This document shows, piece by piece, positions 54,600 through 64,000 of a stretch of DNA of 64,000 nucleotides. The position numbers were made by a program, and so were the translations under genes. The notes beneath the pieces are model-generated. The model was not told where the DNA came from. It made no database searches and saw only the letters and a list, made by a program, of their open reading frames with translations. The stretch comes from Anagrus nilaparvatae. Taxonomy: Eukaryota > Arthropoda > Insecta > Hymenoptera > Mymaridae. Positions within the stretch are counted from its first letter, which is position 1. Each line of letters begins with the position of its first letter. The DNA lies in assembly GCA_022575985.1 (NCBI GenBank), contig JAKSXM010000272.1:1984001-2048000 (forward strand), read 5' to 3'.

Positions 54600-56856
54600 A
54601 TACACGGAAAAATTTCCGAACGGCCGAGGACGTTACAAAACTTAAAACAATTTTTTTTCTTCTTCTATTTACAAAAGCTTTATATCTCTGCTTTAATAAT
54701 AAAATCAAAATGGCAAAAAAGAAGGCTAATGGGATATGGGATGATTCAAAAGTATATAACAACTGAACATAAAAAAAAGTATCTTAATTTAAATATTGAT
54801 AGTTTTTATGCATAGATGAAGAAAAATAAGTTTTTCTAAGCTTAAAATATTCACAAAAATTAGTTACTTTTGGTTTAGTATGCGTTTTTTTTTTTGGTCA
54901 TTTTGACCGTATTTTGAGGTAAAGAAAGTTAAAAACTAACACGTTATGGTTTCGTCTTAAGCGTAATGCACCTATGTTTTTCGGGTACTGTGTGCGTTTT
55001 GATTTTTTTCGTTATCTTTATTCCATATATGCAGAAAAAAAAATTTCTTTAAATTGAATCAGTTATCTAGTCATATTTTTTGCTGAAAAAGAGCATAGAC
55101 GTTCTCCACTTATTTCCAGCTAAATAACACCTTTCATATCCATAATTAGGAATGTCTATAATTAATTTTATTTTAAAGACGTTGAAAATATTAGTTCAAA
55201 AAAGACCATGGGTGTATTTTGCCCATGACGCACCAGGATAGCAGCCACGGAAATATCAAAACTTAGTCATCTTGATGATTTTGCATTTTAGTTTGGCAAT
55301 TATGAATTTTGAAAATACGCTTTATGTTGCCACTGACTATTTAATCTCATCGGGAATCCCATATAAATTTTAATAGTATTTGAGATAGAAGTTTTTTTTT
55401 AATATTCTCACTGCAATTTTTTCTAACTAAAACTAAAATTTATAAAATGATGATTAATTATATATTTGGATAATAGAAATATACAAATTTGATGCCTACA
55501 TAATGTTTTGTTTTAAACGAATAACTTTTAAAGGGATAACTCGTTTATTTATCTTCCGACGAATCTTCAAAGAGCCATAACGATCGTACTACGAGTAAAA
55601 AGCGATCATCGAACGATAATCGGGAAGCGAGAGAAATACGATAGTCTAGCGACGAATCTCAATCATTTCAAGAGTAACATCTCCGAGCGGGAATTCCGAA
55701 TTAAGTTACGTGACCGATGCGACATCTATAATGTCAATAATAAATTAGCATTGACTTTTTAAATGTCGCTTTTTTCACGTTACTTCTAGAGACCCTAGAG
55801 GGTCTCTAGTTACTTCCCAATATTGCTTTTGCACTGAGAAAGAGAGAAAGAATTATTTTCTTTCATGATGCACTAGTGCCATTTTCACCTACTTTTTTCT
55901 TTATAACCATGTTAAATTATTTATTTAACTTCCCTAACCTAATGTCTCTTAGTTGTGTTCAAGGATTGTGATTTTGACGAAAAACACGTTTTACTTTTGT
56001 ATAAACAATAACTTTAAATTTTATTAGATATTAAATTTTTTATTTTCAATGTCGCCAAATTGATTTGCAGTCAGTATTTGAATATTAATTAAATATCTGA
56101 TAAGATTAATTAATAAGTAGTGAATTACTTGCTTAATTGATAGCTAATTTATTCAAGAAATTTACATAAAATTGCTAAAATAATTCTTGTTAAAATATAT
56201 AAAATTTTTTTAATTGTAATTTCTTAACGTTCAAAAATGTTTTTGGTAACAGGATCAAAATATTTTTTATGAAATCTTTACAAACTGCATACGTAAATGG
56301 AGTCAGAAGTATTTTACTCAATAATCACCTCCAAGATTTTGGATAGTGGGAAAGTCTTAAACTTGTTTTTAAAACCTGTCAATTTACATATTAATTATGA
56401 TCCACTTGGTTTTAGTATTGAAATAAAATCAGGTATTTGTTTTCATATTATTTAATTTTTTTCAATTGTAAGTTATTTAAGGATACAATTTGTCATTAAT
56501 TTCTTAAATTATTTATTATTTTTATTTAGAGTATAGTAATAAATGATAATAAAAATAAATTAAAGTTTAAAAATATTAAATATAATTTAAACAAACCTTT
56601 TTTATTTATTTTACAGACTAATTTTCTATTATTTCGAGATTTATTTAAGAAATAGTAGAAGAGATTTTAACATTGCTCTTAAGGATAGTTGAAATTTTTG
56701 CAAAAAGTATGGTATAACAATAACTCAAATTATGAAGTTCGAATTATATGGGTGCTTTTCTCAGAAATTTCATATATTTTCTATTGCTTACGGTATAACA
56801 CAAATTTTTTTTATTTTTATGTGTTTCAAGGTACAAATAACTAATATTTTCAATGG
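54600..56856. other. Mostly unique sequence
   Basis: Unlike most of the window this 2.2 kb shows few family repeats. 55555-55740 is GC-richer (CGATCGTACTACGAG, GAGCGGGAATTCCG). A perfect 10-bp-stem hairpin, CTAGAGACCC-TAGA-GGGTCTCTAG, is at 55788-55811. Polymorphic-free coding cannot be judged; no exon was recognised. Confidence 0.45.
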
Positions 56857-57510
56857 TACACTCGGCTCAATTGATGGCTTCCTAAAAGTTTTAAACAAAT
56901 TACACGCTTTAATAAGGTTTGACACTTTTTAAGTACATTTTTTTTTTATTTTTATTCTTGAAACATGTGTAAATTTTTTAATTTTCATATAAAATAATTT
57001 TTTAAGTTTATTTATTGAAAGAAAGCTTAAATGAGAAAGAAATATTTGCTCATTAAAAGAAAATTTGATTTTTGAAAATCGATCAAGTATATCTGGAGGT
57101 ATACGCAATTAAAAATTATCAAGTCATAATTTTACCGTCCATATACAGGTTACCTGAATATATTATTTTCTTTTGTTTTACTTTTTTTTTTTTAATAGAA
57201 TATATTTTAAATTATTATTTTTATATTCGAGAAAAATTTCATTTTGATAATTTTTAATTGCGTATAGCTTCTGATATACTTGATCGATTTTCAAAAATCA
57301 AATTTTCTTTTGATGAGCAAATTTTTCTCTCTCATTCAAACCTACTTTCAATAAATAAACTTAAAAAATTGTTTTATATGAAAATTAAAAAATTTACACA
57401 TGTTTCAAGAATAAAAATAAAAAAAAAAATACTTAAAAAGTGTCAAACCTTATTAAAGCGTGTAATTTGTTTAAAATTTTTAGGAAGCCATCAATTGAGC
57501 CGAGTGTACT
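56857..57510. repeat. 654-bp palindrome
   Basis: GGTACACTCGGCTCAATTG (56856) pairs with CAATTGAGCCGAGTGTAC (57492-57509), and arms pair through to a centre near 57184. The open frames of 61-97 codons at 56732-57551 are arms read in both directions. Confidence 0.9.
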
Positions 57511-57559
57511 ATTTCAAATCTAAAAATAAATTCTGCAATTTATTCTTATGAGAATTTTT

Positions 57560-58040
57560 TTTGTATACGGTGGACCCAGTTTGTGTTTCTTATTGAATAA
57601 CTTAATTAAAGCTACCAAATTTTCTTAGATTTTGGGTACCTTATTTTTTCTGTTTCTGAATAAGAAGTATTAATTAAAATATTGCATACAATTGAAAAAA
57701 ACAACATGTATGGTACCGACATTTTTCTTTGTAAAGGTGTTTTGCAAATTTAATATAATTTAATTTTATAATTTTCACAGTTAAACCTTTAATATTTTAT
57801 ATTTTAAGTTTACCTTGGTCCATATATTATAAGTATTTAAATAGGAAAAAAAACATGAGAAAGCTTTCAAATAAATAAATATAGCATATTTACTATTAAC
57901 AGGTGGGAAGCTTAAAAATATCCAAAACCTTTACACAGACTTAAATAAGATGTTACTCTAGTGAATCGCATAAAAATATTTTTTGCTGAAAAAATATATT
58001 TTTGAGACCTAGATAAGTCATATTCACCCTGCAGAAAAAT
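57560..58040 (-). repeat. Dispersed repeat, inverted relative to 810-1255
   Basis: GGTGGGAAGCTTAAAAATATCC (57901, in two parts GGTGGGAAGCTT and AAAAATATCC) and GACCTAGATAAGTCATATTC-like blocks match the insertion of the first foldback in reverse. Confidence 0.55.
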
Positions 58041-58319
58041 CTAAGTTGTAAGCTAAATCCCTGAGGAAAGAAAACTATAAAATACTACAATACCAGGGAT
58101 ATAACAAAATACTACAAACGATAGAATACAAAAAAAATGTTAATGAAATGAAAATATGTGTGTAGTTTTTGCCTAAATTTATACGTTCAGTACACATACA
58201 TACTTATATATTATACATATTTTGCTTGTAAAGCACCTTGAACCGGCAGATGTCATATTTTTTTTTAAATATCTTTTTTATTGTTAAAAATTTTGAAGAA
58301 CCGCAATAAAATGATTTTG
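58041..58319. other. AT-rich spacer, no gene seen
   Basis: No repeat family recognised. Confidence 0.4.
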
Positions 58320-58450
58320 GTAAGTATACTGATATTTATTTTATTTTATTTTATTTTTATTTATTTATTTATTAACCAGAGATAATACAAAAATACATGT
58401 ATCCCAATCAGATCCTAATAGAGACTATTAAAGTCTAAGTTTTGGTACTG
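58320..58450 (-). mobile_element. LINE 3' end, minus
   Basis: Minus strand reads a short 3' UTR (ATCTGATTGGGATACATG) and then a TTAATAAATAAATAAATAAA-type tail at 58378-58325, the usual end of a target-primed insertion. No coding remains. Confidence 0.55.
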
Positions 58451-59497
58451 GTACAAAAGAGATAATTTTTATAATGTAATAATAGTTATAAATTGTAGAA
58501 AATATATACAATAATCAAGATATATGATATATAATAATTAAAATATAAGTCTTAATATTGATCTATCAAAAATCAAGTCATATTTACAAATTAGTAGTAT
58601 TAGGCACGCGTCGCGCGCAAAATGATTCAAAACTTTCAACCTTAATTAGGTATTTTCTTGAATACCAAAATTTATTCTTACTTTAAATTTTTTTTTGATA
58701 TCAACTACTCGACATATTATAACTAATCTCAAAAATAATAAAATTATAATGTAAACAATAAAATAATTAAAATTAAACTATTACTAGAATAGCCGCGCGC
58801 TCTGCGCGCGCAGAATAATTACATTTTTTACAATTTCGTTATAAAATTAATTTAAATAAAATTCATGCTCGTAAAAGTCACGTTCTAAATTATTAATTTA
58901 AACTTCACTCCTTAATATCGAGCGATAAATAAAATTTGAATAATTATTCAAATAAATTATTAATAAAATTCATGGTTATACAGATAAAAAATACTAATAT
59001 TTTTATTACTCAAATATTTTTACCTTCAAAATGCAAGAATTAACTATTTTACCCCTTTTGCGTTAATTTATTGAAATATCTACTTACGAAAATTTAATTT
59101 GTGTTATTTTTTATTCTAGAAGGAAAGTTTTCGTTACTTTTTTTTGTTTTTTATTTCATTGGAAGAATAGATTATATCTTTTCCCACGAATTTCAATTTT
59201 TACCTGAAAGACTTTTTTTAATTAAGCATTAACATCTTGAGAATCTGATTGGCCTTAAAATTTTTGTTCTTCCATAAACTTTTTGTTGGTACACATTGAT
59301 TAAATATATTTATATCTTTTAAAAATTAAATATATTTAATCAAAGTGTAGAATATATTCTGTATAGTATTTTTCGGAAAAATATTGATAATGTTATAAAA
59401 ATTAAGGAACAATAAATTTCGTTACATTTTTCATTATGGGCTTTTATTTTTCGTTGGTAAGTACCTCACCTAGTTTTTGGGGCATATTTGCCTTTTA
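58451..59497. other. AT-rich, no gene seen
   Basis: Two small CG-rich spots (CACGCGTCGCGCGC at 58602, CGCGCGCTCTGCGCGCGC at 58793) in otherwise AT-rich sequence. No frame. Confidence 0.4.
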
Positions 59498-59935
59498 CGT
59501 GCTGAAAAACTAAAAAAAGAAAATTCTATAACTTTCCATTTTTCAAAATTTTCCACTTTTCCGGATTTTTTTGTCACCGAATCAAAATTCTGACTCGATT
59601 TTTGGTCTACTTGGGAAATTTTACTAAAGGACCTCTTTTCAGATAAATATTTTGAATAAATCTGTAACTCTGTACACAGAAAAGAAAATAAAAATATTAA
59701 AAAAATTAAAACTTTTTGCTAATTTTTGTTATTTTACTATTTTATGAATTTGTATATTGTATTTTAATTTTCTTTTCTTTGTGCAGAACTACAGATTTGT
59801 TCAAAATTTCTCTCAGTAAATTTTCCCGAGGAATTAATAGATCATTTCAAAATTTCGGTTAGGGGATAGGGAAATCCAGAAAATTTTGGAAAATGGAAAG
59901 TATGAAAATTCGTTTTTTGAGTTTTTAAGTACTTA
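59498..59935. repeat. 438-bp diverged palindrome
   Basis: Outer blocks ACTTTCCATTTTTCAAAATTTTCC (59530, two pieces) and inner TCAGATAAATATTTTGAATAAA face their complements at 59890 and 59795; centre near 59718. Diverged arms. Confidence 0.7.
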
Positions 59936-60230
59936 AAAGACAATTATCCCCCAAAAAACTGCTTACAAACAGAAAGTTTAGGAGAAAATAAAATTTTTTT
60001 GGCCAATTAGAAGAAAAAAATACAACCCTTTTTGAGAAATTTGCATTTGAAAATCCTCTTTAGTTTTTCCAATTTTTCGGGTTTCCTTGTGATTTTCCCT
60101 CGGGTTTTCCAAAAAACTGATGTCAGAATCATCTTCAGTGGGAAATTTTACATACTCCTTATTCATAAAAATTATTTTTTAGTTTCATTTAGAGCGTACA
60201 AAAATTAAAATCGAAAAATTAGCTCATAGT

Positions 60231-60689
60231 CTAGAAGCCGCCTGTGTTAAATGTACCTATGCACTTTTTTCCTAAGCCTTGTGTAAAGCTACTTATATGT
60301 AATTCTTAAGTTTTCGGGTACGCTGATTCCGAATTTTCAGGTCCCGATCCCGAAAACGTAGCCTTGATACCGATTTACCGTAATTTTCGGCCAATTTTGA
60401 GTGTTTTTTTGACATACTTCATATAAAAACTTTCTAGTTTGACTTTCAGGTAATATTATCAGGTAGTACTGCCATTTTAAAGTCAATCTAGAAAGTTTTT
60501 ATATGAAGTATGTCAAACAAACACTCAAAATTGGCCGAAAATTACGGTAAATCGGTATTAGGGCTATGTTTTCGGGATCGGGACCTGAAAATTCGGAATC
60601 AGCGTACCGGAGACTTAAGAATCACGTATAAGTAGCCTTACACAAGGCTTAGGAAAAAAGTGCATAAATTTAACACAGGCGGCTTCTAG
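60231..60689. repeat. 459-bp near-perfect palindrome
   Basis: CTAGAAGCCGCCTGTGTTAA (60231) pairs with its complement ending CGGCTTCTAG (60689). Arms of about 215 bp are nearly identical; centre near 60460. AATTTTCGGCCAATTTTGAG and its complement lie mid-arm. Confidence 0.95.
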
Positions 60690-61394
60690 ATTAACACATT
60701 TTTTTAGTTAAAAAAATTTTTTAATTTAAAAACACCTGTAATTTCTAAAACTTTCAATCTAGAAGCTTAAAAATTTGTATGGAATCATATTTTTACGTAC
60801 TAAGCCCAGTAGAAATGGTTTTATGAAAATCCCAAAGTTTCCCCAACTCTTTCGTAAAGTTTCATTAAGAATATCTATATGCGAAAATTCCAGGTTTGAC
60901 GTTCCATCCGGTTGTTTCTATTTTTATTATGAATCGCAATACTATAAGTATAATATGTAGAAAGAATTTTTGAACCTATTTGATGCGTTTGAATCAATTA
61001 ACATGTTCACAGCGGCATAGGCAATTTTGAACCACGGCTCTATGTATTTTTGCTTTTAACCTCTTTTTGGCGCATCAGGTACATTTCTTTTATTTTAGTT
61101 TATAAATAAACTAAATAACATAACCATTAACTTTATTTATTTAAATTTTTCATATAAACGAAATTTTTTAATAATCATTATTAATCTTTAAATTTTTATA
61201 ATCAATTTAAATTCAGATAAATGTATATTTGCTTAATTAGTATATTTTTATTTTATACAATAATGATAATGAACCGTAATTTTTATAATTAATTTAAAAA
61301 TAATCGAATAATCGATTTTAATTCGGCCAATCAGAAGGCGAATAAAAAGTTGAATAGAAGCAACTTCAGATCTCCATCGATCTTTATATAATGG
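60690..61394. other. AT-rich, no gene seen
   Basis: A 61-codon plus frame at 60775-60960 shows no feature. No repeat family recognised. Confidence 0.4.
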
Positions 61395-61430
<36 letters not shown>

Positions 61431-61789
61431 CTTTATTTGCCAACTACAAAATATATATCATTCTACACACTCAATTGTCAATTATATACATAATAAAATA
61501 ATACATAAATCAATAGATATTAATATAATTTACAATATATAAGAATAAAATTTTTATGTGTACTTAAATTAAAATTAAATAAAAGAAAATTCACAATAAC
61601 TAGTTAAAGAAATAATACTGAATGGTTATAAAATATAATCTGCACATAAATATAGTTAAATAAAAGAAAATTTACAATAAAATGACTATTCAAAAGTTAA
61701 CTGTTAATAGTAAATAAATAAGTAGTTAAATAGTAAACATCAATAATACATAGTCAATTACAAGATGATTAGTGCAAATGCCACCAACA
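61395..61789 (-). mobile_element. LINE 3' UTR with (TAA)n tail, minus
   Basis: (TTA)n on the plus strand at 61395-61429 is the 3' tail; the UTR precedes it on the minus strand. Simple-repeat tails of this kind are typical of several insect LINE clades. Confidence 0.7.
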
Positions 61790-62042
61790 CTATTGTTCAT
61801 TCTCTAATTTATGAAAGTAAAGTCTGATACACTTTTTAAAACGAGAATAGGATGGTAAATCCCTTATACAGGGGGGAATCGAATTCCATTTATTCGCATA
61901 CTATACTTGAAAAGAGTATAGACTCCAGTCAGTGGGTACTGTGGTAACCTTAAGGTCTTTACGGGGGCCTCTGGTAGGTTTGTCTGATTTGTATGGTTCA
62001 AATAAAGTGCATAATAAAGGAGGTTCTCTCATACGCTATATT
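61790..62042 (-). pseudogene. LINE ORF2 extreme C-terminus
   Basis: Minus strand reads LLYYALYLNHTNQTNLPEAP then RLPQYPLTGVYTLFKYSMRI, a frameshift near 61870, then RDLPSYSRFKKCIRLYFHKL and a stop at 61790-61792. The order (basic LRLP motif, an F..S segment, WN.LP-like site, then a SRFKK...YF end) is the usual C-terminal tail of R1/Jockey-type LINE proteins. 5'-truncated. Confidence 0.7.
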
Positions 62043-62045
62043 AAA

Positions 62046-62892
62046 AATGGAGTTTGTATAATAATAATAAAAAATATAATATAACTTTTTTTGGAATATC
62101 AACTTTCGACTAATCAACAAAACATGTATTTTAATTTTTGTCAATAAAAAAAATAATTATATTTAGGTTATGTATATATTTTTTCTGCAATAAATAAACA
62201 TTAGTAAATAATAAACTGATCATTACACAGTATAATAAAAATTTGCCCAGGTTAACTTTTAATAAAAGACACCTAATAAAAAATTTGACAAATTTGGAAA
62301 AAAATATTATATATAAAGTTATTGAATATAGAATAAAAAATAACCATAAACAAACTAATTATTAGCTTTCTTACATTCATAATAAACTATCATTTTAAAA
62401 AAAAATTTTTTTAAATTTATAAGTATAATTATGTGTTATAGAAAAAAAAAAGTTATAAAAATAAAAGGAATGATTAGATATCTAATTTTTAAAGTGCAAT
62501 ATGTTGATAAATAATATAAATTAACTATAATAATTAATAATTTAAAAAATATTTTATAATAATATTCAATCAAATTAAGTTTATATCAATAATAATAAAA
62601 TTAAATTACACAAAATAATCGCATCACTCATACCGCGGTGCCTTGAACTATATAAAAAAAAAATAAATTTTTACATTTGAAAATATTTATTTTTTCTTAT
62701 AATACATAAAATATTTTTTTTTTTAAATGTAATATTTTAACTTAATATAATAGATTTTAACTCTAAATTTTAAAAAATAAATTAACTCTTTCAAAATTAA
62801 ATTAATAGAATGAAAAAAAAGAAAAATTTGATAAATACAAATATTAAAATAAAAAAAATTAAAAAGAAAGTAAAAACCTTGAACTGATTTTG
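62046..62892. other. Very AT-rich sequence, no gene seen
   Basis: Composed of A/T runs and TAATAATA stretches; no structure identified. Confidence 0.4.
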
Positions 62893-64000
62893 AAACTTGT
62901 TCTGAGCGTAATTTCAGGTAATACTTAAATTACTAAAATGAGTTTTTAAAGCTAGTTATCGTAAAAATAAAAATAAATTTATATCTATGTAAGATTTTAT
63001 CAATTCATACCTAGCCCTCAGCTGAAGTAAACACGATTCATGCATTCATATTATTTTTACACAAACTAGCTATAAATTTTTTTTTCTCAATATTCTGCAA
63101 TAATTATATTTCGAAAATCATTCCATTTTCAATAATATTCCACCGTGGGGTTAAACGCTTGATAACATGAAATTTCGGGCACTTTAGTTTTCATTCTTAG
63201 AAAAGGTCTTTATTATGATCCAGAAATTAACCTCATGAAATCATTTCTAAAATCGTACAGCATTCTATATGTATAAACTTTTTTTAGGAGATCTTAAAAA
63301 ATGCCTAAAATGCCCAAATTCTTAAATATGTTTAAATTGCTACCAAATTTCTAATTTTTCATGAAAATGAAAAAATTTTCTACAAGCATCAAGTTTCCAA
63401 AAATTCTTTATTCGTCTCGTTTGAATAGTTTGTTTAACACATATGATTATTTAAAGTCACATATGTTTACTTAATTATTTAAGTTACAGTCCTAATTTTA
63501 GGGTTTTTAAAACAAGTTAATTTTTATCAATACCTTTGAAAAGCGATACCTCAGAAACTATTAAATAAAAATAGACGAGTAATAAGTTTTTGGAAACAGG
63601 AAGCTTGTAAAAAAATTTTTGATTTATCATTTTTATGAAAAATTAGAATTTTGTCAGCAATTTAAAAATATTTAAAAATTGGTCACTTTAGGCCTTTTTT
63701 AAGCTCTCCTAAAAAAAGTTAATACAATGCGTTATCAAGCATTCAAACCCACTGTGGGATATTATTGAAAATGAAATGATTGTTATAATATCAGTATTAC
63801 AAAATATTGAATAAAAAAATCTTATAGCCATTTTGTGTAAAAATAACCTAAATGCATGGAACATGTTTACTGCACCTGAGAGCTAGGTGAAATGATAAAA
63901 TCTTACACAGACATAAATTTATGTTTATTTTTACGATAATAAGCCTTAAAAACCGATTTTAGTAATTTATGTTTTACTTCACATTGCGTTCAAAATAAGT
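62893..64000. repeat. Palindrome of at least 1.1 kb running off the window
   Basis: 62893 (ACTTGTTCTGAGCG) faces the last bases of the window (CGTTCAAAATAAGT), and arms pair inward through ATTCATACCTAGC / GCTAGGTGAAATGATAAAAT to a centre near 63446. The centre is the hairpin family of 2195, 3845 and 14980. The true end lies beyond 64000. Confidence 0.85.

Noticed and set aside
56732..57551. Three open frames of 61-97 codons
   Set aside because: They are the two arms of a palindrome read on one strand; the arms are inverse copies of each other and give unrelated peptides.

Overview
The window is AT-rich, intron-and-transposon-type animal DNA with no prokaryotic operons and no intact host gene. 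Insect-type transposable elements (a Copia element primed by an initiator-Met tRNA fragment, a Penelope-like element with GIY-YIG endonuclease, Jockey-like LINE relics, a hAT remnant, TTAA- and TWA-target MITEs) and a captured exon resembling the DUF4806-associated genes common in insects suggest an insect, possibly a parasitoid wasp. The species assignment is inference only.

Layout. 0.3-5.1 kb: a foldback element split by an insertion, a short 128-bp-type tandem array, a hairpin and a LINE 3' relic. 5.6-11.7 kb: a TTAA-target MITE, a TAA-target MITE, a cluster of GGGAGTTAACTCCC-type palindromes, a TIR element carrying a tRNA-like gene, and a dispersed repeat family. 12.16-18.18 kb: 'element A', a 6-kb foldback whose arms contain a 149-bp satellite with strict period. 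18.7-23.5 kb: more foldbacks built from the ~128-bp repeat. 23.5-32.1 kb: a TIR element with a captured exon, and inside that exon a recent, coding-defective Copia element. 32-44.8 kb: relics, two MITE-like insertions in a 128-bp array, a solo LTR and a 1.07-kb palindrome. 44.82-52.92 kb: 'element B', an inverted copy of A that has gained a Penelope-like element and a TTAA-target insertion. 53-64 kb: another 128-bp array, unique sequence, four further long palindromes and two LINE 3' ends.

Two signals stand out. First, A and B are giant foldbacks with the same ends (CCCTYGTGG / CCACGAGGG) and inward-facing 149-bp satellite arms; comparing them with each other gives empty sites for several insertions. 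Second, a ~128-bp repeat that occurs roughly 40 times here carries in every unit a core, CCGCCATCTTGG, that closely matches the known YY1/Pho binding motif. The window also has about ten long palindromes that would give double-stranded RNA if transcribed. These readings are made by eye; all identities and boundaries need alignment.
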